DNA from: Acidimicrobiaceae bacterium
GTDB taxonomy: Bacteria; Actinomycetota; Acidimicrobiia; Acidimicrobiales; Palsa-688
DNA length: 25,552 bases
Direction of reading: 5' to 3'
Assembly (NCBI GenBank): GCA_003156795.1
Contig: PMHU01000316.1
Span: forward strand, 35,640-61,191
The notes beneath the pieces are model-generated. The model searched no databases and had not been told where the DNA came from. It saw nothing but the letters and a program-made list of their open reading frames with translations. Both the position numbers and the translations under genes were made by a program. Shown here in pieces: positions 7,004 to 15,311 of this stretch (within the stretch, counting starts at the first letter, position 1; each line of letters starts with the position of its first letter).

Positions 7004-7969
7004 CTACAGAGACAGCGGGAGGCCCATACGGAGCACCTCTCCCGCCCGCAGTACCGACACCGGGCCGTCCTCGCTCACCACGATGACTGTGGCCGTCGGA
7101 TCGTCGTGGCTGTAGCGGACCCCCGAGGTGTGGCGGGTTCCGCCCAGGGCGTCGACGTCGGTTTCCGCGTTGGGGCTGGGCACCAGGCGGGCGCCAAGCT
7201 GGCGCAGCACACCCTCGGCGTCGAACACGGCGGCCCCGTCGGTCTGTGCCAGGGCGTGGCGCAGCGGGGCGAGATGGGCCGCTTTGCGGACGCGCAGTGG
7301 AGGGGGGACCGGGAGCCGCTCCTCCACTGAAGGGCCGGGGGAGTCGTCGGGGCGATAGACCAGCAGAGCCCCGATGCCCAGGGAACCCAGGTCGTGCACG
7401 GCCATTTGCAGCAGGGCTTCGAGCACCTTGCGATCGCCGGCGTACGGTCCGGCCGACACGTTGTCAATCCAGGCCCGGACGGGCGGCTCGTGATGCCAGC
7501 TGAGTCCCTTCCAGCGCAGCACCCCGAATCGGCCGACGATGCGGACGACGTCGGAGGGGTGGCGCTGGACGATGGTGGCGTCCATCACGTCGGCCAGAAT
7601 GGCCAAGTCCCGCTCCGAGCCGGCCGGGCGGTCGAAGAGCACCCACTCGTTTTCGGCCGCGTCCTGCCGGCGGAGCAGCCAGCTGGAAAGCCCGTTGATG
7701 AATCGCCGGGACGCGGCCAAGGTGGGCTGGCGCAGAGGTGTGCGTGAGATTTGCAGCTCGGTTCCCTGCGTCCAGGTCGCCGGGTCCGACTTGGGCTCGA
7801 GGATGGTGCCGCTGCTGACTACCCGTCGCTCGTGGACGGTCGGCCTCAGGGCGTGGTCGACCTCTTCCAGCAGCATGGACCGGAAGGCCGCGCTGCCGTC
7901 GGCGGGCAGACCGCTCTCCTCCAGCTCTTCGGCCAGTCGCTGAAGGCGGCGGGACTCGGTTTGGACCAT
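7004..7969 (-). CDS. DAC/DisA_N-domain protein, putative diadenylate cyclase
   Basis: This encodes 321 residues from ATG 7969 (a GTG sits 3 bases upstream; GGTGG precedes both). The C-terminal 140 residues resemble the DAC domain that makes cyclic di-AMP from two ATP. Visible elements are LGIGALLVYRPDD (about 197-209), the DGA motif in TDGAAVFDAEG (DGA 244-246), GGTRHTSGVRYS (about 276-287) and the strand TVIVVSEDGPVSVLRAGEV. In characterised enzymes the second motif is G-T-R-H-R; here the second Arg is Thr (RHT), so activity is uncertain. Residues 1-170 are not recognised and may be a sensory region: a helical start, then a mixed domain with RRFINGLSSWLLRR and WVLFDRPAG. There is no membrane helix and no DisA-type HhH DNA-binding tail, so this is neither CdaA nor DisA in architecture. 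It appears to be a single gene. Confidence 0.72.
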   Translation of the reverse strand: MVQTESRRLQRLAEELEESGLPADGSAAFRSMLLEEVDHALRPTVHERRVVSSGTILEPKSDPATWTQGTELQISRTPLRQPTLAASRRFINGLSSWLLRRQDAAENEWVLFDRPAGSERDLAILADVMDATIVQRHPSDVVRIVGRFGVLRWKGLSWHHEPPVRAWIDNVSAGPYAGDRKVLEALLQMAVHDLGSLGIGALLVYRPDDSPGPSVEERLPVPPPLRVRKAAHLAPLRHALAQTDGAAVFDAEGVLRQLGARLVPSPNAETDVDALGGTRHTSGVRYSHDDPTATVIVVSEDGPVSVLRAGEVLRMGLPLSL

Positions 7970-8207
7970 CACGCCACCAACACTAGGTCTGGGAGGGCTC
8001 CTTCGATATGTGGCATGGCCGATTACTTCGAGCGATGGAGTTGTTCCTGATCACACAGAGTTGTCTCGGCGGTCAGGCCCGGTCGCTGATGATGTCGACC
8101 TGAGTCCAGCCGTCAGCGAGCCACATGACAAGGCGAACCCGAGAGTGCCTTGCAATAGCCTCCTCTGCAAGCAGGGTGATTCACGCGATCAAGCAACAGG
8201 GGTTCTC

Positions 8208-9629
8208 ATGCAATTGAACAGATCCACTCGGCGGCGCGTGTTCGGGCTCATGGCAACGACCGGGTTAGCGGTAGCGGTAGTGCTCTGCGCGGCAACGGCC
8301 GGTTTCGCCACCCGGGTTGGTGCCTCAACGTTGGGCCACCTCCCCAAGCGGTCACCCTCGAGGGTCGGGTACTCGGTCGGGTCGATCGTCGACGTCAGCG
8401 TCGGTTGCCCCGGTACCGGAGACATCTCAGAGGCGGTGGACCGGACGCGCGACTACGTGTATCAGGAGTTCGAGGGGTGCGACCACCACAACGGCATCGG
8501 CTTTGCTCGCTCCACCAACGGCGGCGACAGCTACACCCAACCTGTGGCGCTCGCTGGTTCGCACGGCGGCTGGGATCCCTGGCTAGCGGTCGCTCCTGAC
8601 GGCACCTTGTACGCCGGTTTCATGAACACGATCGACCACCGCACTTATCCGGTCATCGATGTCTCCCACGACTACGGCCGCGCTTTCCATGTGGAGCAGT
8701 CGCTGAGGCCCGACCAGATCCACAACTGGGGCGATGCCGATTACCTCGCGGTCGGGGCCAACGGCACTCTGTACGTCGCGTGGGACTACGGTCCGTCCAA
8801 CTCGGCGGTCAAGTCGAAGTGCAGCCGAACCGGGAGTTGCTGGGCCACCAACGGCGACCTCAACGTGGTGGTCCAGAGCTCGACCGACGATGCGGAGACG
8901 TTCACGCCGATGTCGGTCGTCAACCCGGGCTACCCCGACGGCGGCGCCGACGAAGGCGACGTTACTGTCGCACCCGACGGCGCGGTCGATGTCGTCTACC
9001 AGGGCTACGCGGTCGTGAACACGCGTACCCTGAAGCTCGCCCACGGACACGAGTACTTCACCACCTCGACCGACGGGGGCCAAACGTGGTCGGCGCCAGT
9101 CGAGATCGGCGCTCGCGCCGGCAAGATCACGATCAACGAGTGGTGGAACGACGGGTCGATCGCCACCGACTCCTCCGGAGATCTCTATGCGACGTGGGAT
9201 ACCCAGGAGAAGGTCCGCAGCCAGAAGACGGACATCGGCTGGGTGTCGTTCTCCCACGACGGTGGCAAGGTGTGGTCCGCGCCGGTCCAGACCACACCGG
9301 GTCAGAAGGACGCACCCCACATCACGCAGGTCGCCGGAGCCGGGCCAGGCGAAGCCTACGTAGCTTGGCTGAGCAGCAGCAACCGGCGCGGCTACGCGCT
9401 CTTCCTACGGACGTTCTCGGTCAGTGTCGACCGCGGCGCCGGTGGATGGCTGTCACATCCGGCGCGGATCTCGCAGCAGTTCGGTAACCCGAACGTTTTC
9501 CCCGGCGACACCTTCGGGATCGTGACCTTCTCACCGTCCTCACTGGTGATCAGCTGGGGCAGCGCGGTCTCGGGCTCGCCCGGCAGTGCCTCGGTGTTCG
9601 CGGCGCCCGTCAGAGTGCTGACCAGATGA
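8208..9629 (+). CDS. Secreted Asp-box (BNR/sialidase-fold) protein
   Basis: This encodes 473 residues. ATG 8208 follows AGGGGTTCTC and begins MQLNRSTRRRVFGLM, a basic stretch leading into a hydrophobic signal segment (LAVAVVLCAATAGFA), so it is exported. The frame is open further upstream but without a signal peptide there. At least five Asp-box-like motifs (S-x-D/N-x-G-x-x-W/F) are visible: STNGGDSYT, SHDYGRAFH, STDDAETFT, STDGGQTWS and SHDGGKVWS. Each is followed by a strand such as PWLAVAPDGTLYAGF or GSIATDSSGDLYATW. This is the pattern of a six-bladed sialidase-type propeller. The catalytic Arg triad and FRIP motif of true sialidases are not evident, so a glycosidase role is unproven and a binding role is equally possible. 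A CSRTGSC loop could be a disulfide hairpin. It stands alone between genes on the opposite strand. Confidence 0.83.
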   Translation: MQLNRSTRRRVFGLMATTGLAVAVVLCAATAGFATRVGASTLGHLPKRSPSRVGYSVGSIVDVSVGCPGTGDISEAVDRTRDYVYQEFEGCDHHNGIGFARSTNGGDSYTQPVALAGSHGGWDPWLAVAPDGTLYAGFMNTIDHRTYPVIDVSHDYGRAFHVEQSLRPDQIHNWGDADYLAVGANGTLYVAWDYGPSNSAVKSKCSRTGSCWATNGDLNVVVQSSTDDAETFTPMSVVNPGYPDGGADEGDVTVAPDGAVDVVYQGYAVVNTRTLKLAHGHEYFTTSTDGGQTWSAPVEIGARAGKITINEWWNDGSIATDSSGDLYATWDTQEKVRSQKTDIGWVSFSHDGGKVWSAPVQTTPGQKDAPHITQVAGAGPGEAYVAWLSSSNRRGYALFLRTFSVSVDRGAGGWLSHPARISQQFGNPNVFPGDTFGIVTFSPSSLVISWGSAVSGSPGSASVFAAPVRVLTR

Positions 9630-9813
9630 CGATTCGTCCTAGGTGCCGTTGCTGGCCTGGTCGAAGGCCATGGCAGCGCAGGACGGATTGTTATGGGTGA
9701 AGGCCCCACCTCGCTCGCGCAGTCTCAGGACAGACACCCCGCACCCGCGAACAGTCTTCGGCTGGCCCGAGAGGAGAACCCATGTCGGCCGCGCCAGCAG
9801 CACCCGGTTCAGG

Positions 9814-10593
9814 TCAGTCTGGGTTCGATCCAGCAGCATCCTCGAGGAACGACAACACCTCTTGGACCACTCGGGGGTTCGCCGCCCGCATGTGTCCTTT
9901 CCCCCGGCAGAGCACGACACGGCTACGGGGAAGCAGCGACGCGGTCTCCTCGAACACCCCGCCGGTGTAGAAGGCGTCCCGTTGCCCTCCGATGACCAGG
10001 ACCGGAATACTGATCGAGTCGAGCCGTTGGGTCAGGTCGAAGGCGTCCTCGGCATTGATGGTGGCTAGCAGATCGGGATCGCCGTTTCCCATGACCGCCG
10101 CCCCGAGGATCCATCCGATGCACTCCATCGCCAGTCGGGATGCCGTCCCGGCGGCCAGCATTGACATCACTACAGCTCCCGCTCGCCGGGGCCGGTCGCG
10201 ACGCAACAGTCGGGCGATCTGCAGTTGTGCCTCCCGGCCGCCCGGGCTCAGCCGGCACCCCGAGCTGACGAGGACCAACCGCCTAACTGCAAGCGGATGG
10301 TCGGCTGCCAGTTGTAGCGCCACGCTTCCCCCTGTCGAGTGGCCGAGAACGTCCACCGGGCCGTCGAACTGCTCGGCCAGCGCGTCGGCATAGTTGGTGG
10401 CCAGGTCGGACATCGTGGCATCGGGGTCGAGTCCGACCGGGCGCTGAAGCCACCACGTCTCGTGCCGGCGAGTGAACGGCTCGATCTCTTTGACCTGCAC
10501 CCAGTGGTCCAGACCCTGGGGCGGGCGGTGGTGGGCGGATAAGCCGGGTAGGAAGACCAGCGGAGGTCCATCGCCGAGGCGGATAAAGGCCAT
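9814..10593 (-). CDS. Alpha/beta-hydrolase fold protein
   Basis: This encodes 259 residues from ATG 10593 (MAFIRLGDGPPLVFLPG), preceded by GGGAGAGGC. A GTG 39 bases upstream is an alternative. The fold is clear: an oxyanion-hole region LVFLPGLSAHH, the nucleophile elbow VLGHSTGGSVA (Ser86), an acid in VLVIGGQRDAF (Asp206) and a catalytic His in GKGHM (His234). A complete Ser-Asp-His triad implies esterase, lipase or related hydrolase activity, with unknown substrate. No signal peptide is present, so it should be cytoplasmic. The cap region (about 115-190) is rich in Ala, Met and Arg, suggesting a small hydrophobic substrate; this is weak inference. The 184 bases downstream to the sialidase-fold gene hold no recognised gene. 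Confidence 0.88.
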   Translation of the reverse strand: MAFIRLGDGPPLVFLPGLSAHHRPPQGLDHWVQVKEIEPFTRRHETWWLQRPVGLDPDATMSDLATNYADALAEQFDGPVDVLGHSTGGSVALQLAADHPLAVRRLVLVSSGCRLSPGGREAQLQIARLLRRDRPRRAGAVVMSMLAAGTASRLAMECIGWILGAAVMGNGDPDLLATINAEDAFDLTQRLDSISIPVLVIGGQRDAFYTGGVFEETASLLPRSRVVLCRGKGHMRAANPRVVQEVLSFLEDAAGSNPD

Positions 10594-10821
10594 GCCTCTC
10601 CCGATCGTCCCCCTAGCTGCCTGGCTGGCCACCGACGATGTCTCCCTATCACTCGAGCCCCAGCCTCCCCTGCGCTAAGACCGCCAAGGGCTGAGCTGAC
10701 AGCATCGACAGCCTGCTGCACGCCTAGACGCACCAGCAATATCCAGCGACGTGCCGCCGCTGACGGCGGACATCTGAACGCTGATCTCAAGCATCCCCTG
10801 TCGATGGGCGATACTGGTGGG

Positions 10822-11250
10822 ATGAGCGATACGGGCGCGGCGGCACCTGCGGGCTGGCACCCGGATCCGGACAATCCGGATGGCGCCCTCCGTTGGTGGG
10901 ACGGTTCGCGCTGGACCGACCACGTGCACCCGGTGGCTCCGCCGCCATTCCCGCCGGCGGGACCGGCGCCGTACGGCGCGGCCGGTAGCTACTCGCCCCA
11001 GCCCCCATGGTCTGGCCGGAGGACACGGCGCGGCCTCGGCTCCGGGGGCCCCAACCAGGCGTCGTTCACGGCGATCGGGGTGGCGGCCCTGTACGTCGTC
11101 ATCGCGGTGGCCACGCACTTCGTTCTCATCGGCATCCTGCCCCTCATGGCCTCGATCCGGGCCGTCCGCCGCCGGGAGCCGCTCGCCCCGCTGGCCGTGA
11201 TGGCCGCGGTCGTGGCCCTCGTGATCGGGATCAGCGCCTTCGCCCACTGA
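10822..11250 (+). CDS. DUF2510-containing small membrane protein
   Basis: This encodes 142 residues from ATG 10822 (MSDTGAAAPAGW); an in-frame ATG at 10804 is possible and neither has an ideal ribosome binding site. The N terminus is a textbook DUF2510 module, GWHPDPDNPDGALRWWDG then SRWTDHV, a WW-rich motif of about 30 residues found in actinobacterial membrane or secreted proteins. A Pro/Gly-rich linker (about 35-70) follows, then two hydrophobic helices (about 80-104 and 117-138) flanking a basic loop RAVRRREP. The topology suggests a membrane-anchored protein with a cytoplasmic DUF2510 head. The function of the domain is not established. It is convergent with rsgA across a 58-base gap that contains a hairpin. 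Confidence 0.85.
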   Translation: MSDTGAAAPAGWHPDPDNPDGALRWWDGSRWTDHVHPVAPPPFPPAGPAPYGAAGSYSPQPPWSGRRTRRGLGSGGPNQASFTAIGVAALYVVIAVATHFVLIGILPLMASIRAVRRREPLAPLAVMAAVVALVIGISAFAH

Positions 11251-11284
11251 TCATTAGTCGATCGAGGCCCTCAGCTTCTTGATG

Positions 11285-11305
11285 GGGTGGGCCAGACGGC
11301 CACCC
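11285..11305. terminator. Hairpin between convergent DUF2510 and rsgA genes
   Basis: GGGTGGGCC (11285-11293, one bulged G) pairs with GGCCACCC (11298-11305) around an AGAC loop. Its place in a 58-base convergent gap suggests a bidirectional terminator. There is no U-tract. Confidence 0.45.
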
Positions 11306-11308
11306 TCG

Positions 11309-12352
11309 TCAGTGACGGTCCTGATTCGGGCGGTGGCGCTTGTCGTTTCGGCGGGCGTCCATGGTCCGCTGCTTCCAGGCCCGCTTGGCGTCTCGCCGCT
11401 CGAGGGGGTCGGTGCGCCGTCGCTCGGCCGCGGCCTCCCGTGCGAGCTTGTTGTAGCTGGCCAATCGCTGGCTTGGCAGCTCGCCGGAAGCCACGGCGGC
11501 GGTGACAGCGCAGCCCGGCTCGATGCCGTGGGCGCAGTCGGCGAATCGGCAGTCGGCGGCCAGCGCGTCGATGTCGGGGAAAACCTGGTCGAGTCGCTCC
11601 GCCGAGAGCAAACCAAGGCTGCGCAGCCCGGGGGTGTCGATGATCACGCCGCCGCCGGGCAGGGGCAGCAGTTGCCTTGAGGTGGTGGTGTGGCGGCCCC
11701 GCCGGTCGTCGGCGCGGACATCGCCGGTGGCTTGGCGTTGCTCGCCGAGCAGGGCGTTGGTAAGTCTCGACTTGCCAGCGCCGGAAGGGCCGAGCAGCAC
11801 GCCGGTCCGGTCGCGGGTGATAAGGGCGGCCAGCTCTGCGATCCCGGCCCCCGTTTCTGCGCTGGTCGCGATTACCTCGACGCCGGCGAGCCGAGCGGTC
11901 ATCTTGTCGACCAGACCGCTGGTGGCCAGGTCCGCCTTGGTCAGTACGACCACCCCCCGGGCCCCGCTCTCCCAGGCGATGACTAGCTCGCGCTCGGCCC
12001 GGGCGGAGTTGGGACGGTCGCCGGGGACCGTGACGAGAACGAGGTCGACGTTGGCGGCGAGGACTTGCGCACGACCGGTGTCGGGGTCCCTGCGGTCCAA
12101 GGACGACCAGCGGGGTAGAACCGCAGCCAGCCGCTGGCCATCGACGACGACCCAGTCGCCTACGGCGGGGACGCCGGCGGGTGCGCAGAGTTGTTCAGTG
12201 CCGCTGCCGTCGATCACAGCGACGGCACCGCGCTCGACGCGGATGACTCGCCCGGGCCGTCCTGAGCTGGCGGCGGGATCGGAATGGAACAGGGTGGCGA
12301 CGCGATCGGACCAGCCATACGCGACCAAGGCGTCGGGGGATGGTGCAGACAT
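11309..12352 (-). CDS. rsgA: Ribosome small-subunit biogenesis GTPase RsgA
   Basis: This encodes 347 residues, the usual RsgA length. The circularly permuted GTPase order that defines the family is visible: an N-terminal OB-fold region (about 35-80, ending VGDWVVVDG), then G4 LTKAD (137-141), G5 TSAETG (163-168), G1/P-loop GPSGAGKS (188-195), G2 GRHTTT (219-224) and G3 DTPG (239-242). The C-terminal zinc knuckle follows as CRFADCAH...GC (C268, C273, H275, C281), then a basic tail. RsgA binds the 30S subunit late in maturation and releases assembly factors on GTP hydrolysis. ATG 12352 is the family-like start, although the nearest good ribosome binding site (AAAGGAG) lies about 12 bases away, longer than ideal. 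The next minus-strand gene upstream is far away, so it is likely monocistronic. Confidence 0.95.
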   Translation of the reverse strand: MSAPSPDALVAYGWSDRVATLFHSDPAASSGRPGRVIRVERGAVAVIDGSGTEQLCAPAGVPAVGDWVVVDGQRLAAVLPRWSSLDRRDPDTGRAQVLAANVDLVLVTVPGDRPNSARAERELVIAWESGARGVVVLTKADLATSGLVDKMTARLAGVEVIATSAETGAGIAELAALITRDRTGVLLGPSGAGKSRLTNALLGEQRQATGDVRADDRRGRHTTTSRQLLPLPGGGVIIDTPGLRSLGLLSAERLDQVFPDIDALAADCRFADCAHGIEPGCAVTAAVASGELPSQRLASYNKLAREAAAERRRTDPLERRDAKRAWKQRTMDARRNDKRHRPNQDRH

Positions 12353-12717
12353 GTGCGGGTGGAGCTCCTTTGAAAGGGCCCGTTCCCGAGAGACGACCTA
12401 CGAGTCGGGGGCGGGAAGGAAGGATGCGGCCGCATGCGGCCGCCAGGGCGCACAACTCGTCATCGCAGGCTCCTCCCTTCTCCTCGCGGACTCTGTGAGC
12501 ACGGTAGTAGAACGCCCAGTCGACCAAAAACGATTTCCGGCCAAACAGCCGCGGGCGACAAGCAGGACCCCGGCCACGAGAGACCGAGCGCCGACTATAG
12601 GGCCAGCTACGAGATGAACACCTGGGTCGCGCGTGCAACTGACCGGCCGGTGGTGACCGGCGATTAGTGTCGGGGTCTACGGGTGGGACTGTCAGCCCCC
12701 CGAGGGAGGAGGGGTCC
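12353..12717. other. Intergenic stretch, divergent rsgA / YdhR-like genes
   Basis: This is 365 bases with no recognised gene; the open frames here are Arg/Pro-rich shadows. It holds the extended rsgA leader, an 18-base perfect palindrome (listed separately) and, at the right end, the strong purine-rich ribosome binding site GGGAGGAGGGG (about 12703-12713) of the downstream gene. No tRNA or riboswitch was recognised. Confidence 0.5.
12426..12443. repeat. Perfect 18-base palindrome GCGGCCGCATGCGGCCGC
   Basis: The sequence is its own reverse complement, made of two GCGGCCGC octamers flanking a central AT and overlapping a GCATGC core. It sits about 75 bases upstream of the rsgA start. It could be a regulator site, a leader-RNA hairpin or chance in GC-rich DNA. 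Confidence 0.5.
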
Positions 12718-13014
12718 GTGATCGGTGCAAAGGTCACCTTCAACTACGACGGCGACTTCGATCGTGCTCGGGTCGTCGGCGTCGCTCACAACGCGCGTGG
12801 AATGTTCGAGGGCATGGCCGGTCTGCGCTTCAAGTTCTTCACGTTTGACGAGAAGCAGCAGCGAGCGACCAACTTCTACGTGTGGGACTCGCAGGAGGCC
12901 GCGGCGCGCTTCTTCTCGGACGAACTACGAGAGCGAGTGACGGAACTCTATGGTGTAGCACCGGCGATTGAGTTCGTCGAAATCGCCGAGATCGTGGACA
13001 ACTCAGCCTTGTAG
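12718..13014 (+). CDS. YdhR-like dimeric alpha/beta-barrel monooxygenase-family protein
   Basis: This encodes 98 residues. GTG 12718 is chosen because GGGAGGAGGGGTCC lies directly before it; the frame also opens further upstream without a credible start. The sequence VTFNYDGDFDRARVV, a helix ending in GMAGLRFKFFTFDE, a strand ATNFYVWDSQEAA, a helix FFSDELRERVTELYG and a final strand IEFVEIAEIVDN follow the ferredoxin-like pattern of small YdhR/ABM-type proteins of about 100 residues. Members form dimeric barrels, and several oxidise aromatic substrates without cofactor; many have no known substrate. The gene stands ahead of a membrane-protein gene on the same strand (90-base gap), so cotranscription is possible but not indicated by overlap. 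Confidence 0.75.
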   Translation: MIGAKVTFNYDGDFDRARVVGVAHNARGMFEGMAGLRFKFFTFDEKQQRATNFYVWDSQEAAARFFSDELRERVTELYGVAPAIEFVEIAEIVDNSAL

Positions 13015-13104
13015 GGGGCCGGTGCTTCGACAACCGGAGAGCCAGGCACCTTCCGACAGCCATGGACCATATAATCCGCCTGGTGCTCCGACCCTCGTGG
13101 AACC

Positions 13105-14574
13105 GTGCGTGACCTGATACGACGGGCCCCACGGGATTCGACTTTCTTCGCTGCTCTCGGGTTATTCGCACTTCTGCTGGCCTGGATTCTCAGCTCCCCG
13201 GTCATGTCATCACCCGACGAGGCTGCTCATCTGATCCGCGGGATCTCGGCCGCTGAGGGTGAATGGCGCGGCTCGGCGGTGGCCGAGACCACCACAGTCA
13301 ATATCGCCACAGCTAACACACGGTCCTTCACCTTACCGGGCCGCCTAGCTGTCATAGACAGAGCTCCGTGTTATGCCTTCAGGCCGGATGTCCCAGCGTC
13401 GTGTGCTCCCACTTATTCTCTGGGAGCCGCGACGGAGTCGAGTCACGTCGGAACCTACTACCCCTTGCTCTACATTCCGCTTGGCTCGGCAGAACGGATG
13501 GCTGGGAATGTTTCCGACGCCATTTACGCCGGACGCGTTGCCTCCGCCCTAATCTGTCTCTTCTTTCTCCTGATATCGTTCCGGCTGAGCGCTCGACACT
13601 CGTGGTCCAGGGTGGCCTGGTACCTGGCAGTCGGTCCATTGACAGTCTATTTATCAAGCTCAGCAGCCACCAACGGGATCGAGGTCGCCTCATCGATTTG
13701 CTTTGTCTGTGTGAGCATCGCACTCACCGAGCGTCCGCCGACCCGCACGCTCTGGGCCATCTGGGCTATCGCGGGGGTGGCGCTGGCCAGCGCCAAAACG
13801 ATGGGACCGCTCTTCGTCGTATTCGACCTGGCCCTAGTCCTCTCGTTCACGCGCAGCGCCCGGTGGTGGGTTCGTGAGGCACGGAAAAGGCCGATTGCCT
13901 TTGGGTCAGTAGCAGCGTCAGCGCTCGCGAGTGGCGCTTGGACCGTGTCTTATCAAAGGTCGCCTCAGGCGTCAGGTGCCATCTCGTACTCGCATTATGC
14001 GTCTCAGGCCCTGCGAGGAATGGCGAGCGGTGTGCAGGGCGTATTCAGCCAGTTTGGATGGCTGGACGCCAAGACGCCGGGCGATCTTTGGATCGCCGGA
14101 GACCTGGTCGTGGTTGTTCTAATGGCGGTGGCTTGGCGGCGGATCGACATAGTCGCGCGATCCACTCTCTTGACAGGTACTGTGCTGGCCGGGGTCATTA
14201 CCTTTGGAGTTACCTTTGTAGAAGCACGCGGTGGATACGGGTTCCAGAGCCGATACACCCTTGCAATACTGGCACCAATTCCTCTTCTCGCCGTCAGTGG
14301 ATGGTCGGCTGACTTTGTGGACCGAGTCGGTCCGAGGGTGTGCCTTACTCTGATGATCGCCTTGGATGCCGCGGCCCTATACGGAAATGGAAGGCGTTAT
14401 GCCGTCGGCTCTCACGGATCATTGTTCTTTCTCGGCGATGCCAAATGGATACCACCGGGCGGCTGGCTTCTCGTTACCCTGCTCGCGGTCATCGGGCTGT
14501 CTAGCCTGGCCCTAGCCGGAGCTATGGGAAGCGAATCCTCATCAAAGAAGCGGGAGGTCATTTCTACCCACTAG
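13105..14574 (+). CDS. DUF2142-type polytopic membrane protein
   Basis: This encodes 489 residues from GTG 13105; TGGAACC just upstream is a weak ribosome binding site. About 11-12 hydrophobic helices are visible, beginning FFAALGLFALLLAWIL. The first loop carries SSPDEAAHLIRG, the signature acidic-His motif of DUF2142 proteins, which resembles the catalytic-loop position of GT-C glycosyltransferases. Later signatures are TYYPLLYIPLG, SSAATNGIEVAS, and GFQSRYTLAILAPIPLL, matching the family's (G/S)RY...P motif. A long extracytoplasmic loop of about 80 residues follows the first helix. Family members occur in cell-surface polysaccharide loci, and a role in glycan synthesis or transfer is plausible but not shown. 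Codon use is a little less GC-biased than in the neighbours (many TCA, GTA and ATA codons), which may mean horizontal acquisition. Confidence 0.8.
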   Translation: MRDLIRRAPRDSTFFAALGLFALLLAWILSSPVMSSPDEAAHLIRGISAAEGEWRGSAVAETTTVNIATANTRSFTLPGRLAVIDRAPCYAFRPDVPASCAPTYSLGAATESSHVGTYYPLLYIPLGSAERMAGNVSDAIYAGRVASALICLFFLLISFRLSARHSWSRVAWYLAVGPLTVYLSSSAATNGIEVASSICFVCVSIALTERPPTRTLWAIWAIAGVALASAKTMGPLFVVFDLALVLSFTRSARWWVREARKRPIAFGSVAASALASGAWTVSYQRSPQASGAISYSHYASQALRGMASGVQGVFSQFGWLDAKTPGDLWIAGDLVVVVLMAVAWRRIDIVARSTLLTGTVLAGVITFGVTFVEARGGYGFQSRYTLAILAPIPLLAVSGWSADFVDRVGPRVCLTLMIALDAAALYGNGRRYAVGSHGSLFFLGDAKWIPPGGWLLVTLLAVIGLSSLALAGAMGSESSSKKREVISTH

Positions 14575-14614
14575 GGTGGCGCCCGAGAGTCGAGCGCGTA
14601 GACTTCGACCGGCG

Positions 14615-14628
14615 CCCTACCCGTAGGG
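14615..14628. terminator. Short CCCTA/TAGGG hairpin after the DUF2142 gene
   Basis: CCCTA (14615-14619) pairs with TAGGG (14624-14628) around CCCG. The stem is only 5 bp and there is no U-tract, so this is a weak terminator candidate. The right arm also provides an AGGGA ahead of the GTG at 14636. Confidence 0.25.
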
Positions 14629-14704
14629 ACCTCGCGTGAGCGTCGCCATGGACGCTCGATGCTCGCTCAAAATGTTGATGATCTGGTGCTCCGGTTCGGT
14701 CATC

Positions 14705-15175
14705 ATGTCAGCCATGGAGCTGCGCGAAGTCAGGTTGAGTGACGGACTGGTCGGTCCGCTGCTGGCTGGCCTCGAAGCGGAGTATCACCACCGCTACGGC
14801 CTCAACGACGAGTTGAGTCGCGCTCACGTCGAGGAGTTCGATCCCCCTAGCGGGCTATTCCTTGTACTGGTTGACGGAGAGGCGACGGCGGCCGGCGGCG
14901 GCTTCCGTTCGCACCGCGAAGGAGTGTGTGAAGTGAAGCGCATGTGGACGAGCCCGGAGTATCGCCGGCAAGGACTCGCTCGACGAATCCTCAGAGCGCT
15001 TGAGTACGCGGCCGCCTCCGCCGGCTACGTCCGCCTCGTTCTCGAGACCGGGCCCCGACAGCCAGAGGCGGCCACCCTGTACGAGCGTCGCGGCTATACC
15101 CGCATTCCAACGTATGGCCACTACCCCGAAGCTCTCGCCTTCTCGACGGACCTGAAGCTCGGCGCTGAGGCCTAG
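14705..15175 (+). CDS. GNAT-family N-acetyltransferase
   Basis: This encodes 156 residues from ATG 14705 (MSAMELREVRLSD). Upstream, GTG 14636 has a better ribosome binding site (AGGGACCTCGC) but would add 23 residues unlike GNAT N termini, so the start is uncertain. The fold is clear: strand MELREVRL, helix GPLLAGLEAEYHHRY, strands LFLVLVDGEATAAGGGFR and VCEVKRMWTSPEYRRQGLARRIL. The latter is motif A with the acetyl-CoA pyrophosphate loop RRQGLA. Then come AGYVRLVLETGPRQPEAA and the LYERRGYTRI motif B. GNATs move an acetyl group from acetyl-CoA to an amine; the substrate is not predictable. It follows the DUF2142 gene on the same strand but with 130 bases between, probably as a separate unit. 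Confidence 0.88.
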   Translation: MSAMELREVRLSDGLVGPLLAGLEAEYHHRYGLNDELSRAHVEEFDPPSGLFLVLVDGEATAAGGGFRSHREGVCEVKRMWTSPEYRRQGLARRILRALEYAAASAGYVRLVLETGPRQPEAATLYERRGYTRIPTYGHYPEALAFSTDLKLGAEA

Positions 15176-15311
15176 CCGCGCCAGGTTCCAGGGGTGGGTC
15201 GTTCGCGGGCCGTTCCGTACTTCGTCGTCAGGATTCTGGCCCTTGGTGGTATCGGACGGGTATGGTCTCGGTGGGCTGGCCTGGTTCGGGGGTGGCGGGG
15301 GAGGGGACGGG

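Noticed and set aside
9639..9920. 93-residue minus-strand open frame next to the alpha/beta hydrolase
   Set aside because: It overlaps the hydrolase 3' end in another frame, and its composition (many Arg, Cys, Ser) is not native-like. The tail FTHNNPSCAAMAFDQ looked protein-like but no family could be named.
12353..12717. Possible tRNA or small RNA gene
   Set aside because: No cloverleaf-compatible TTC-box/anticodon arrangement could be found; only the palindrome stands out.
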